DNA from: Exiguobacterium aurantiacum
GTDB lineage: Bacteria > Bacillota > Bacilli > Exiguobacteriales > Exiguobacteriaceae
Direction: 5' to 3'
DNA: 64,000 bases
NCBI RefSeq assembly: GCF_024362205.1
Contig: NZ_CP101462.1
Span: 2,407,001 to 2,471,000, forward strand
In this document: piece by piece, positions 7,482 to 16,149 of the stretch
Layout: every line of letters starts with the position of its first letter
How positions within the stretch are numbered: position 1 is the first letter of the stretch
The notes under the pieces: model-generated
What the model saw: only the letters and a program-made list of their open reading frames with translations
What the model was told of the DNA's origin: nothing
Database searches by the model: none
Position numbers and translations under genes: made by a program

Positions 7482-9728
7482 TTACAATGAACCGTGGAAC
7501 GTCCGGTTGATGACGTCGATCTGTTGCTCGCGCGTCAACTTGATGAAGTTGACCGCATATCCAGAGACACGGATCGTGAGCTGTGGATATTCTTCTGGAT
7601 GCTCCATCGCATCGAGCAACGTCTCACGGTTAAAGACGTTGACGTTCAAGTGATGTCCTTTATGCTCGCCGCCCATATATCCGTCAAGCAAGGCAGCCAA
7701 GTTGAGTTCACGAGCGACGTCTTCTTTACCGAGTGCTTTCGGTACGATCGAGAACGTGTATGAGATCCCGTCTTGAGCATGCTCGAACGGAAGTTTTGCG
7801 ACTGAAGAGAGTGAAGCGGCAGCACCTTTCGTATCGCGACCGTGCATTGGGTTCGCACCTGGCGCGAACGGTTCGCCGGCACGGCGTCCGTCCGGTGTGT
7901 TCCCTGTCTTCTTGCCATAGACAACGTTTGACGTAATCGTCAAGACCGATTGTGTATGGAGTGCATCACGGTACGTTTTATGCTTGCGCACTTTTTCCAT
8001 GAACGATCTCGTAAGTTCGACAGCGATTGCATCGACGCGGTCGTCGTTGTTTCCGAATTTAGGGAAGTCGCCTTCTGTCTCGAAGTCGACGGCAATGCCT
8101 TGTTCGTTTCGGACCGGTTTCACGGTCGCATATTTGATGGCTGACAGACTATCTGCCGTGACCGAGAGGCCAGCGATACCGCATGCCATCGTCCGTAAAA
8201 TCTCTGGGTCGTGAAGTGCCATCTCGATCCGCTCGTACGCATATTTGTCATGCATGAAGTGGATCACGTTGAGCGTGTTGACGTAAAGCTCGGCGAGCCA
8301 ATCAAGCGTCCGGTCAAAGTCGGCATACACTTTGTCGTACGTGAGCACGTCTTCTGTGTTCATCTCCCAAGCGGGTGCAATTTGGTCGCCACTCTTCTCA
8401 TCGCGTCCTCCGTTCATGCTGTAAAGGAGTGCTTTCGCCATGTTGGCACGGGCACCGAAGAACTGCATTTGTTTCCCGATCTTCATCGGTGACACACAGC
8501 AGGCGATGCCGTAATCGTCACCGAACGTCGGAAGCATGAGGTCGTCGTTCTCATATTGAATCGCAGACGTCTCAATCGACATCTTCGCGCAATATTGTTT
8601 GAATCCTTCCGGCAATTTCGTTGACCAAAGCACCGTCAAGTTCGGTTCCGGTGCCGGACCGAGGTTCGAGAGCGAGTGCAAGAAGCGGAACGAGCTCTTC
8701 GTCACGTTCGAACGACCGTCCTCACTCATCCCACCGATTGATTCGGTTACCCACGTTGGGTCACCCGAGAACAATTCGTTATAGTCAGGTGTGCGCAAGA
8801 ATTTAACGATACGAAGCTTCATGATGAAGTGATCGACGATTTCTTGAACGTCCGACTCGGTCAGACGACCTGCTTCGATGTCACGCTCTGCGTAAACGTC
8901 GAGGAACGTCGAGACGCGTCCGAGTGACATGGCGGCACCGTTCTGTTCTTTGACGGCTGCGAGATAAGCAAGGTACACCCATTGGTATGCCTCTTGTGTA
9001 TTTTCCGCCGGACGGCCGAGATCAAACCCGTACGCCGCACCGAGCTGTTTCAACTCTTGAAGGGCCCGGAGCTGCTCAGACATTTCTTCGCGCGTTCGAA
9101 TATCTGACTCTGACAAGAAACCGCCACGGTTTGCCAAATCTTTTTTACGTTCTGCAATCAAGAAGTCTAACCCGTACAAGGCAACACGGCGGTAGTCGCC
9201 GATGATCCGACCGCGGCCGTAAGCGTCAGGAAGGCCTGTGATGATCCCTGACTTCCGCGCCGCTCGCATCTCTGGTGTGTACGCATCGAAAACACCTTGG
9301 TTATGCGTTTTGCGAATTTCCGAATAAATCTTTGTGATTTCAGGATTTGGCTCGAAACCATATGACTCAAGGGCGGCATCGACCATCCGGATTCCACCGT
9401 TTGGATGAATCGAGCGTTTGAACGGCTCGTCCGTTTGAACGCCGACCACTTTCTCGAGTTCTTTGTTTAAGTATCCCGGTCCGTGCGAGACGATTGTCGA
9501 CGGATTGTTTTGATCGACCGCCCAAACACCGCCGCGTTCCCGCTCTTCTTTCGTCAATTCCATCACTTGTGCCCAAAGACGGTTCGTCGCTTCGGTCGGT
9601 CCGATGAGGAAACGATCGTCTCCTGTGTACTCGTGTCGGTTCAAACGGATAAACTCACCGACGTTCACTTCGTTCGTCCACTGCCCAGGTACAAATCCTG
9701 ACCAGGCTGATTTAATTTCGGTTGCCAT
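7482..9728 (-). CDS. pflB: Formate C-acetyltransferase (pyruvate formate-lyase)
   Basis: A 748-residue glycyl-radical enzyme that converts pyruvate and CoA to acetyl-CoA and formate during anaerobic growth. The active-site Cys pair is C410-C411 ([10 protein letters not shown]) and the radical site is G723 in RVSGYAVNF near the C-terminus. Length is normal for the family. GAGGAGTGACCCACA precedes the ATG. An Fnr-type box about 95 nt upstream suggests oxygen-dependent control. Formate made here could feed the formate-tetrahydrofolate ligase at 37.9 kb. Confidence 0.97.
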   Translation of the reverse strand: MATEIKSAWSGFVPGQWTNEVNVGEFIRLNRHEYTGDDRFLIGPTEATNRLWAQVMELTKEERERGGVWAVDQNNPSTIVSHGPGYLNKELEKVVGVQTDEPFKRSIHPNGGIRMVDAALESYGFEPNPEITKIYSEIRKTHNQGVFDAYTPEMRAARKSGIITGLPDAYGRGRIIGDYRRVALYGLDFLIAERKKDLANRGGFLSESDIRTREEMSEQLRALQELKQLGAAYGFDLGRPAENTQEAYQWVYLAYLAAVKEQNGAAMSLGRVSTFLDVYAERDIEAGRLTESDVQEIVDHFIMKLRIVKFLRTPDYNELFSGDPTWVTESIGGMSEDGRSNVTKSSFRFLHSLSNLGPAPEPNLTVLWSTKLPEGFKQYCAKMSIETSAIQYENDDLMLPTFGDDYGIACCVSPMKIGKQMQFFGARANMAKALLYSMNGGRDEKSGDQIAPAWEMNTEDVLTYDKVYADFDRTLDWLAELYVNTLNVIHFMHDKYAYERIEMALHDPEILRTMACGIAGLSVTADSLSAIKYATVKPVRNEQGIAVDFETEGDFPKFGNNDDRVDAIAVELTRSFMEKVRKHKTYRDALHTQSVLTITSNVVYGKKTGNTPDGRRAGEPFAPGANPMHGRDTKGAAASLSSVAKLPFEHAQDGISYTFSIVPKALGKEDVARELNLAALLDGYMGGEHKGHHLNVNVFNRETLLDAMEHPEEYPQLTIRVSGYAVNFIKLTREQQIDVINRTFHGSL

Positions 9729-9815
9729 TGTGGGTCACTCCTCATAGTTGAGATAACTGCGTGCTTTCTATAAGTTGAGTGTACGTGAAAACGTGAACAT
9801 TATGTTTTACATTCT

Positions 9816-9831
9816 TGTGAAAGTTGTAACA
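9816..9831 (-). promoter_or_regulatory. Fnr-type box upstream of pflB
   Basis: TGTGA-AAGTTG-TAACA differs from the Fnr consensus TGTGA-N6-TCACA at one position and is centred about 95 nt upstream of the pflB start. An Fnr gene lies 9 kb away. Confidence 0.6.
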
Positions 9832-9860
9832 ATCTCATGAACGTTGGCGTGATGCCGTTT

Positions 9861-9875
9861 TTGTAAGCGCTTTAA
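9861..9875. promoter_or_regulatory. Near-consensus cre site (CcpA)
   Basis: TTGTAAGCGCTTTAA matches WTGNAANCGNWNNCW with one mismatch. On the plus strand its first hexamer could also serve as a -35 for TACAAT at 9883-9888 (16-nt spacing). Confidence 0.5.
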
Positions 9876-9990
9876 ATTCTGTTACAATGTAAATGCTATC
9901 AACTATGAAACAGATAAGTCAAGTTATGACAGGATTCACATTGATTCTGTATCACTCTAATTCGGATGTGACGATTTATACAGTTTTTAA

Positions 9991-10006
9991 TGTGATGTAT
10001 ATCACG
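9991..10006 (+). promoter_or_regulatory. Fnr-type box upstream of unknown gene at 10089
   Basis: TGTGAT-GTAT-ATCACG matches TGTGA-N6-TCACA with only the last base different and is symmetric except for its outer pair. It is centred about 58 nt before the predicted transcription start, close to a class I activator position. Confidence 0.65.
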
Positions 10007-10021
10007 ACCTAGGGATAGAAC

Positions 10022-10050
10022 TTGAATTTTTGCCTTACATCGGACACAAT
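10022..10050 (+). promoter_or_regulatory. Predicted promoter of the gene at 10089
   Basis: TTGAAT and CACAAT with 17-nt spacing, about 40 nt before the start codon and downstream of the Fnr-type box. Confidence 0.5.
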
Positions 10051-10088
10051 GAAGGCAGAACATTGTAGAAGAGGAAGGGGTTCTTCCC

Positions 10089-10511
10089 ATGACGTACGAA
10101 TTATTGACAGCCGCTCACGACTTGAAGACCGGTGACCGTATCTCTCTTAAAGTAGAAGAGAACGGGGAACAACGTGACGGATTTATCACTGAGTTTGAAG
10201 ATGCAGGTTTTTGGATTCGGTTTGACGACGACATCGAAAACGAGGATTTCATCGACTACCGCGATAACTTGCTCGCGGCGCTTATCTCGCGCCCGATTGA
10301 CGTGGCAGCGACATATCCAGAGCTCGCCTCATACGAACGGTTGACGAAAGAATTGCAGTATCGTGTCTATCAAGGCTTCACCGTCGAAGGCGTCGAGGCG
10401 TCGGCTGACCAGATCGATGTGCACATCAAACTCATCGAAGACGGACAGACGTTCACACAGACACTCCGCTCTTCATTCGACCAAGACACTGAACATGTTC
10501 GCTATATCTAA
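10089..10511 (+). CDS. Conserved-looking protein of unknown function
   Basis: A 140-residue soluble acidic protein I do not recognise. The N-terminal half (about 14-60) looks like a small beta-barrel, with alternating hydrophobics and FWIRFDDDIENEDFIDY. The C-terminal half has a helix with YERLTKELQYRVYQGF, then beta strands. GAAGAGGAAGGGG supplies the ribosome site and can pair with CTTCC just before the ATG. The upstream Fnr-type box suggests induction at low oxygen, though no redox or metal motif is visible. It precedes the DEAD-box helicase gene by 54 nt and may share its transcript. Confidence 0.8.
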   Translation: MTYELLTAAHDLKTGDRISLKVEENGEQRDGFITEFEDAGFWIRFDDDIENEDFIDYRDNLLAALISRPIDVAATYPELASYERLTKELQYRVYQGFTVEGVEASADQIDVHIKLIEDGQTFTQTLRSSFDQDTEHVRYI

Positions 10512-10565
10512 GACAGGGAGCGCTAATGCTTCCTTTGTTTTTGCCCCACGATAAGGAGAATTGAT

Positions 10566-11732
10566 ATGAACTTTACAAAACCATTTATTAACGAAGCCTG
10601 GGATCGCCTTGGCTTTACTGAACCGATGCCGGTCCAAGCCGAAGCGTTCCCGCTTCTTCTTGACGGAAAAGACGTCACGATCGAAGCGCCGACAGGTACC
10701 GGGAAGACGCTTGCTTACTTATTACCCGCCATCGAAAAAATCGACGCTTCAAACGACCGCATCCAAGTCGTCATCGTCGCACCGACTCGTGAACTCGTCA
10801 TGCAGATTCAAACGGTCGCGCAACGCTTCACCGAGAAAGGTGACGTCCGCATCGCCTCGTTCATCGGTGGCGTCGAACTGAAGCGCCAAATCGATCGCCT
10901 CAAGAAAAAACCGCATTTGATTGTCGGGACACCGGGCCGACTCGTCGAACTCATTGAGAAGAAAAAGTTGAAACTTCACGAGACGCATACAATCGTCCTC
11001 GACGAAGCCGACCAAATCATCGACAGCGGTTTGACAGAATCTGCTGAACGGATCATCAAGCACACGGCGCATGAACATCAAATCGCACTCGTCTCGGCGA
11101 CACTCACAGACACGCTTCAAGCGTGGGCTGCCCCGTTCTTAAAGGAGCCGGCACATGTGAAAATCGAGCGGGCGGTGAGCGCACAAGTCACCTACGGCTA
11201 CATGTTGACGACACGCCGCTACAAACCCGAGTTGCTCCGCCGTCTGTCGCATGTCGACAACGTCAAAGCACTCGCTTTTATCAACAACCGTTCGTTCTTG
11301 CCACCGTTGAAAGGTGAGCTCGACAAGATGAAAGTGAACTATCGCATGCTCGACAGCTTGAAAGGAAAGCGCGAACGTGTCGAAACGCTTCGTGAGTTCC
11401 GTAAAGGCGACTATCCGCTCCTTATCACGACAGGTCTCGCAGCCCGTGGCCTCGATATCGAAGAAGTGACACACGTCGTCCACTTTGACTTGCCAGAATC
11501 GATCGATGACTTCATTCACCGCTCGGGCCGGACGGCACGCGGCAATGCGGCTGGGACTGTCCTCTCGCTCGTGACGGATGAAGATTTGACGCATTTGAAA
11601 TCGTTCGCCCGTCAACTCGGCGTCGAATTGAAAGAGCTCGAAATTTACCGTGGCGACGTCATCGAGAAGCGAATCGAAGATAAACCCCCGGTCGTCAAAC
11701 GTCCCGCGAACAAGCGAGGACCGCGCCGATGA
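10566..11732 (+). CDS. DEAD-box ATP-dependent RNA helicase (YfmL/CshC-like)
   Basis: A 388-residue helicase with the full motif set: Q-motif GFTEPMPVQAEAFP, motif I APTGTGKT, Ia PTREL, II DEAD, III SAT, V ARGLDIEEVTHVVHFDLP and VI HRSGRTARG. The C-terminal tail is only about 40 residues and basic (KRPANKRGPRR), much shorter than in CshA. This size fits Bacillus YfmL-type helicases, which help ribosome assembly. TAAGGAGAATTGAT precedes the ATG. Its stop overlaps the next gene by 4 nt, implying translational coupling. Confidence 0.94.
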   Translation: MNFTKPFINEAWDRLGFTEPMPVQAEAFPLLLDGKDVTIEAPTGTGKTLAYLLPAIEKIDASNDRIQVVIVAPTRELVMQIQTVAQRFTEKGDVRIASFIGGVELKRQIDRLKKKPHLIVGTPGRLVELIEKKKLKLHETHTIVLDEADQIIDSGLTESAERIIKHTAHEHQIALVSATLTDTLQAWAAPFLKEPAHVKIERAVSAQVTYGYMLTTRRYKPELLRRLSHVDNVKALAFINNRSFLPPLKGELDKMKVNYRMLDSLKGKRERVETLREFRKGDYPLLITTGLAARGLDIEEVTHVVHFDLPESIDDFIHRSGRTARGNAAGTVLSLVTDEDLTHLKSFARQLGVELKELEIYRGDVIEKRIEDKPPVVKRPANKRGPRR

Positions 11733-12370
11733 AAAAAGACCGGAAAGTGATTCCATTCCCGTTGCTCGTGGAAGAGTCCGAATTGCTGGCCGAGCTGAAA
11801 AAGTTATATGAGCAAGCCGCGCTCGCGCGCAGCACGCAATGGACGAACTATATACAAGAAATCGCCTCGGAAGGCACGTGGCATTTGAAAGACGCGGAGC
11901 TATTCCGTGATTTGTTCATCGACTGGGCTGTCTTTTTCGAGACGGACGAGGACGGGATGACACCGCACGGCCGCTACTTGGCGGAGCATAAGGCGGACAT
12001 GTCCCCCGCCCTCTATCACGCGCTCCGGGGCTTGGCGGTCCCGCGCTGTTCAGTCTTCGAAGTGACCGAAGACGGTTTACGCGATTGGGAGACGAAAGAG
12101 ATCTACAAAGTGATGCTTCCAGAGGCTCGTGAACCGGGCGATGTAATGCTCGGCAAACTGCTCGATATCCGCGGCAACTGGCGGTTCGGGTCGGCATTCC
12201 TCGCCCTCCCGGCGAAGATGGCCGGCAACGTCTCGGACCTGTATATCGACTTCACTGATGAAGTCGGTCCAGGTGCGTTCCTCGACCAGTTCCCCGAGTT
12301 TTGTGCGGAACTGATCGACATGTTGCTCGATTTAGAAGAAGGGGTCATCGTCCCGAAACCATCAAAATAA
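11729..12370 (+). CDS. Unknown protein coupled to DEAD-box helicase
   Basis: A 213-residue acidic soluble protein beginning MKKDRKVIPFPLLVEE. It is mostly helical, with LFRDLFIDWAVFFETDEDG in the middle and a beta-rich segment around 135-175 (LGKLLDIRGNWRFGSAF). I recognise no family. The ATGA overlap with the helicase stop indicates coupled translation, so a helper role for the helicase or in RNA/ribosome metabolism is a reasonable guess only. A strong terminator follows at once. Confidence 0.8.
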   Translation: MKKDRKVIPFPLLVEESELLAELKKLYEQAALARSTQWTNYIQEIASEGTWHLKDAELFRDLFIDWAVFFETDEDGMTPHGRYLAEHKADMSPALYHALRGLAVPRCSVFEVTEDGLRDWETKEIYKVMLPEAREPGDVMLGKLLDIRGNWRFGSAFLALPAKMAGNVSDLYIDFTDEVGPGAFLDQFPEFCAELIDMLLDLEEGVIVPKPSK

Positions 12371-12399
12371 CCGAGAGGCGGCCGCCTCTCGGTTTTTTC
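12371..12399 (+). terminator. Rho-independent terminator, perfect palindrome
   Basis: CCGAGAGGCGG/CCGCCTCTCGG, 22 nt without any mismatch or designed loop, followed by TTTTTT directly after the stop codon. Confidence 0.92.
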
Positions 12400-12401
12400 T
12401 A

Positions 12402-13499
12402 TCAGTAGACATAATACTCGACGGTTTGATTGGCCGCTTGATCGCTGTCTCCTTCTGCTTTTATGGAAGCACGCGACACCATGTCTCCCTCATCATATAC
12501 TTCTAGCATAGCCCCTTCTGTCGTTGGAAGCACATGATAGATTAGCTGATCGACATAAGTGACTGACCCGACCGTACCTTGAATGGCTTGGCGAGTCGTC
12601 TGCTCCAACGAGTTTAAATCAATAATCAATTCCGTTCCGTCAGATTGAATCGTACGATACTCATGACCTTTGAATAGCGTACCTTTCAATTCTTCCGATT
12701 GGTTCACTTTCACTACTTTGTTTTCTATAGCGTCATAGACAAATAGTCCTGGTAGATCCATTTCTGACATATATTCTTCACCTGTGTCGTCTTGTAACGT
12801 CTCAAGCGCCGTCGCGCGAATCGGAATATAGCGGTTGTCCGTCGCCACTTGACCTTGATACGCAGACGGATACCATGACCATTCCGCCCCAACGACACCT
12901 CCGACCAACGTCTTGGATCGATCAATCTTTTGCGTGACGAACGTCTTCGTCGATTCATCGAACGTTGCCACGTGATGGTTCGTCGTTTCATAGTTTTGAT
13001 CGTATATAAGGTGGACTTTATCGTCGTAAACGTAAAATCCCTTCCAACCACTTTCTAATATCTCTCGTGCCTGTCCAAACTCGGTAACGTCTACTTCCTT
13101 ACCGTCTTTTGATTTGAGCACCACTAACGTATCACGGTCTTTTTGGCCGATCGCCACTTCCCCATCGGTCGTCCAAATGCGTTGCGCATAATCCAACTGT
13201 TTCAGCGCTCGTTTGAACGCTCGAGAGTCTTCCCCGAAATTCGCTCGAAAATCGAGGAGCTGCTCGAAGTAACTTCCCTTATGCGAGGAGGTGCTCCCAT
13301 TCAATGTCACATTGATCTGCGTATAAGGCTGATCTATCGAACCTTTAGCGACTTGAACGATTCGATCTTCCCACAACTTTTTATTGGATTCGACTTGAAG
13401 TGACCAATCCGTCCCACTTTCCGTCCCGCTGACGGCATATGTGGCGAGCCCTACCATGATCATCACACCTAAGGCGACCACGTTCACCATTCGTTTCAT
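12402..13499 (-). CDS. Membrane-anchored extracytoplasmic protein of the ytr-like operon
   Basis: A 365-residue protein starting MKRMVNVVALGVMIM: one N-terminal membrane segment or uncleaved signal, then a long beta-rich outer domain without cysteines. I chose the ATG at 13499 because GAGGTGAATCGC lies directly before it; an upstream in-frame ATG would overlap the permease gene. Repeated Tyr/Asp-rich strands (GFYVYDDKVHLIYDQNYET, GLFVYDAIENKVVKVN) suggest a propeller-like fold, but no family is recognised. As last gene after a GntR regulator, ATPase and permease, it is likely an accessory of that ABC system. Confidence 0.75.
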   Translation of the reverse strand: MKRMVNVVALGVMIMVGLATYAVSGTESGTDWSLQVESNKKLWEDRIVQVAKGSIDQPYTQINVTLNGSTSSHKGSYFEQLLDFRANFGEDSRAFKRALKQLDYAQRIWTTDGEVAIGQKDRDTLVVLKSKDGKEVDVTEFGQAREILESGWKGFYVYDDKVHLIYDQNYETTNHHVATFDESTKTFVTQKIDRSKTLVGGVVGAEWSWYPSAYQGQVATDNRYIPIRATALETLQDDTGEEYMSEMDLPGLFVYDAIENKVVKVNQSEELKGTLFKGHEYRTIQSDGTELIIDLNSLEQTTRQAIQGTVGSVTYVDQLIYHVLPTTEGAMLEVYDEGDMVSRASIKAEGDSDQAANQTVEYYVY

Positions 13500-13509
13500 G
13501 CGATTCACC

Positions 13510-14313
13510 TCACACACTCATTTTTTTTGAAAGGAAACGACGGCTTAGCAACGTCAGCCCGAAGACCAACCCGATCAATCCTAAACCGAACAGTCCAATC
13601 AGTTCATCCATAAACAAATAGCGTTCAAAATAAATAATTAGAAGCGTCGGCAACGCAATCAAACCACTCACTACACAAATAGCCAAGACCGGTGACCAAA
13701 GCGTCCGTTGCCATAGCCCCCGCTCCACTAAAACGAACGTGAAGAGTGCGAGCACGACAAATGCGATCAGCACTTGATGCACGAGGAAGTTAAATCCACT
13801 CTCTGGATACATCATGGCAAGATAATCGAACTGTATCGCCCTCTCAAACGATCCTTGAAGCGGAATCATTTTGGCGTTCAGCCAAGCAGTGAACAGTTGA
13901 TATTGCAAAAGCAACGCCATCCATTGAATCGCGAACAAGCCCAAAATGAGCATCATGACTGTCACAAATTTCGCAATGAACAGTTTCATTCTCCCTGTCG
14001 GTATCGTCAGCAACCGCATCATAAATGTGCCGCGTCCTTGAAACTCGCGATACCAAATCCAGACGCTGAAAAAAATCATCGCGACGATTGCGACACCAAC
14101 TGATAGAGTAAACACAGTGCTCCCGATGTAATTCGCGAACGAGACCGTATAACCCGTCATGCCCTCTAGTCTCATTTCTTCATATGTAGCAGTCTGCCTC
14201 CATAAGAAAGCACCTAGCCAGCTGAATTGCAGCGCCAACAGCACGCCGACTAAGATCAAGTACGATTTCTTTACGCGATCAAGCTCCCAACTGATCAGTT
14301 TCAACACGCTCAT
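13510..14313 (-). CDS. ABC-2 type transporter permease
   Basis: A 267-residue integral membrane protein with six predicted membrane helices (about 20-38, 65-90, 110-130, 170-195, 205-225, 238-256). It overlaps the ATPase gene by 4 nt (start 14313, ATPase stop 14310), so the two form one transporter. Position after a YtrA-type repressor suggests a cell-envelope-stress responsive exporter like the Bacillus Ytr system, but the substrate is unknown. Confidence 0.85.
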   Translation of the reverse strand: MSVLKLISWELDRVKKSYLILVGVLLALQFSWLGAFLWRQTATYEEMRLEGMTGYTVSFANYIGSTVFTLSVGVAIVAMIFFSVWIWYREFQGRGTFMMRLLTIPTGRMKLFIAKFVTVMMLILGLFAIQWMALLLQYQLFTAWLNAKMIPLQGSFERAIQFDYLAMMYPESGFNFLVHQVLIAFVVLALFTFVLVERGLWQRTLWSPVLAICVVSGLIALPTLLIIYFERYLFMDELIGLFGLGLIGLVFGLTLLSRRFLSKKMSV

Positions 14314-14990
14314 GCCCCGTACTCCTCTCTCATGACATCGACGATCGACTTGCCGTGAATGAAACGGACGTCCTCGACGTCGAACTCACGGACGATCCGT
14401 CCTCGGTTCAACATGACGGCCTTATCGACCAAATATTCAATGTCTTCAATCTCGTGCGTCGTAATCAACACGCCCCGATCTTCCATCACATCACTCGAGA
14501 ACAACTCGACGATCTGTTCTTTTGAAAACACATCGATGCCTGAGAATGGTTCGTCGAGCAATAAATAGTCCGGGTCTTGGGCGATGCCGAGCGCCAAGTT
14601 CACTTTCGCGAGCGTCCCTTTCGACAGCTCGTTCAACTTGTCTTCCGGAAACAGCTTGAACTCGTCGACAAGACGGGCGAACAATTTCGGGTCGAACTTC
14701 GGATAAAAGTCGCGCATGAACGCCTCACACTGCTCAATCGTGAAATGAATGGGGAATGTCGAGTGGTCTGGTACGAATGCGACGCGGTTCAAGTCAATCG
14801 GTTTGCCGTCGACGAGCACCGTCCCTTGATCGAACGGTGTCAGTCCCATGATACCTTTTAAAATCGTCGATTTCCCGGTACCGTTTAACCCAATCAGACA
14901 CGTGATTTCCCCTTTTTGGGCCGTGAACGACACGTCCTCGATGACTTGTTTTTTGCGGTAACGTTTCTTAACTCCCAGTACTTCGATCAT
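14310..14990 (-). CDS. ABC transporter ATP-binding protein (YtrB-like)
   Basis: A 226-residue ATPase. Walker A is GLNGTGKST (about residue 35), the signature is degenerate (LSKGTLAKVN) and Walker B is YLLLDEPFSG. The ATG at 14990 is chosen for its GGGGAGGGGAATTTCA ribosome site; upstream codons lie inside the repressor gene. The start overlaps the GntR gene by 23 nt in another frame. The D-loop and switch histidine (LITTHEIEDIE) are intact, so it should hydrolyse ATP. Confidence 0.9.
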   Translation of the reverse strand: MIEVLGVKKRYRKKQVIEDVSFTAQKGEITCLIGLNGTGKSTILKGIMGLTPFDQGTVLVDGKPIDLNRVAFVPDHSTFPIHFTIEQCEAFMRDFYPKFDPKLFARLVDEFKLFPEDKLNELSKGTLAKVNLALGIAQDPDYLLLDEPFSGIDVFSKEQIVELFSSDVMEDRGVLITTHEIEDIEYLVDKAVMLNRGRIVREFDVEDVRFIHGKSIVDVMREEYGA

Positions 14991-15360
14991 TGAAATTCCC
15001 CTCCCCGTATTGCTGTTTGATTTTATCGACGAGTTCATCCATCGTGACGTCGAGTTCTTGAATCGATTCGACAAAAACGGCGATTGCCTCATCGACGAGC
15101 TCGGTGCGGATCCGTTTCAATACATGTTCATCGGTCGTCACGCGGCTCGGACGGTTCCGTTCGGTCGTAATCAATTGTTGTTCCTCCATTTCCTTGAACG
15201 CCTTTTGGACGGTGTTCGGATTGATTTTCAGTTCGGTCGCGAGCTCTCGCCGCGACGGCATCTCTTCGCCTGCCTGCAGTTCGCCAAGCGCCATCTTCTT
15301 TTTGAAGTAATCGACGACTTGCATATAAACCGGGGCTCTCGTGTTGAATTGTATGATCAT
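14968..15360 (-). CDS. GntR family transcriptional regulator, YtrA subfamily
   Basis: A 130-residue regulator with a winged helix at 8-75 (EMPSRRELATELKINPNTVQKAFKEME) and only a short helical tail in place of a ligand-binding domain, as in YtrA proteins. These repress their own ABC-transporter operon. AGAGGTGACAAC precedes the ATG. The promoter just upstream carries an AGTGTA...TACACT inverted repeat very close to the known YtrA operator, so autoregulation is well supported. Confidence 0.9.
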   Translation of the reverse strand: MIIQFNTRAPVYMQVVDYFKKKMALGELQAGEEMPSRRELATELKINPNTVQKAFKEMEEQQLITTERNRPSRVTTDEHVLKRIRTELVDEAIAVFVESIQELDVTMDELVDKIKQQYGEGNFNDRSTGS

Positions 15361-15375
15361 GTTGTCACCTCTCTA

Positions 15376-15399
15376 AGTGTATGATGCGACTAATACACT
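15376..15399 (-). promoter_or_regulatory. YtrA-type operator
   Basis: AGTGTA and TACACT arms 12 nt apart, just downstream of the predicted -10. The known Bacillus YtrA site has the same half-sites. Confidence 0.75.
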
Positions 15400-15409
15400 A
15401 CCTGTCTGT

Positions 15410-15439
15410 ATTATCACCATAGTACACTTACGGAGTCAA
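15410..15439 (-). promoter_or_regulatory. Predicted sigma-A promoter of the gntR-ABC operon
   Basis: TTGACT (-35, 15434-15439) and GATAAT (-10, 15410-15415) with 18-nt spacing. An extra AGTGTACT half-site lies in the spacer. Confidence 0.7.
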
Positions 15440-15450
15440 CAGTTTTTTCC

Positions 15451-15485
15451 AAAATAAAAACGCATCCGCTGCTCATGCGGATGCG
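15451..15485 (-). terminator. Terminator after the nucleoside kinase-like gene
   Basis: CGCATCCGC / GCGGATGCG stem followed on the minus strand by TTTTTATTTT. Confidence 0.9.
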
Positions 15486-16091
15486 TCAACTAGATCGAAT
15501 GATGTGATCGGCTTTGGCTTTCGGATTGACCGTCTTGAGGTAATGCGTTTCTCCCGGCCAGTACCGGCGCTCATACTTGTCGAGCCGCTCCGACAAGTCG
15601 CCGATATACGTATCACGATTCAGGACACGTTCATACCGGACCTCTTGCGGACAGTCGAGATAGACGACGTAATCGAAGTAAGCGCGCCACTCGTCACGCA
15701 ATAAGAAAATGCCTTCAATCAAGACAATTGCGGTCGGTGCGATTTCCACCGTTCGATTGATGACCTCATCCCGGTCGCGGTCATAATATGGCAACGTCAG
15801 CGTCGCCTGCCCTTCTTGAAGCGGTTTGAACAACGTCTCCACGAGCAAGTCGACGTCCCACTGCAACGTATAGTATTCGATCGCCTCCGGCTCACCGGTG
15901 TCGTAGCGCCGGGACCGTTCGACGATAAAGTCGTCAATGTGGAAAATCATTTCGTTCGGCACGATGCCCCGTAGTTGATTGACAAGTGTCGTCTTTCCGG
16001 CACCGCTCAATCCGTCGATGGCGACGATGATCGGACGCTCTTGCTCATGACTGGCGTACGCTGTTTCAATGACTTGCCTCACCGTATCCAT
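15486..16091 (-). CDS. Uridine kinase-like P-loop kinase
   Basis: A 201-residue P-loop kinase of the uridine kinase/phosphoribulokinase superfamily. Walker A is GLSGAGKTT (about 27-35), a FHIDDFIVE motif follows around residue 50, and LIEGIFLL at about 124 is the typical Walker B-like strand of uridine kinases. The C-terminal YWPGETHYLKTVNPKAKAD is also family-like. It lacks a clear nucleoside-specificity loop, so the true substrate may differ. It stands alone between two terminators. Confidence 0.75.
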   Translation of the reverse strand: MDTVRQVIETAYASHEQERPIIVAIDGLSGAGKTTLVNQLRGIVPNEMIFHIDDFIVERSRRYDTGEPEAIEYYTLQWDVDLLVETLFKPLQEGQATLTLPYYDRDRDEVINRTVEIAPTAIVLIEGIFLLRDEWRAYFDYVVYLDCPQEVRYERVLNRDTYIGDLSERLDKYERRYWPGETHYLKTVNPKAKADHIIRSS

Positions 16092-16112
16092 TCCGTCCCT
16101 CCTTCACAAATA

Positions 16113-16144
16113 GAAAAAGTCAGCCCTAAATTACAGGGCTGACT
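16113..16144 (-). terminator. Terminator of the ba3 oxidase operon
   Basis: AGTCAGCCC / GGGCTGACT stem with T5 following on the minus strand, directly after the subunit I stop. Confidence 0.9.
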
Positions 16145-16149
16145 TCAGT

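Larger units (their letters stand above)
9729..10088. other. 360-nt divergent regulatory region (pflB / unknown gene)
   Basis: This gene-free stretch holds two Fnr/CRP-type palindromes, a near-consensus cre and candidate promoters in both directions, each listed separately. No RNA gene or ORF with a ribosome site is apparent. Confidence 0.7.

Noticed and set aside
13500-13517. Upstream ATG for the exported protein of the YtrA-type operon
   Set aside because: It would overlap the permease stop and has no ribosome site, whereas GAGGTG lies just before the ATG at 13499.
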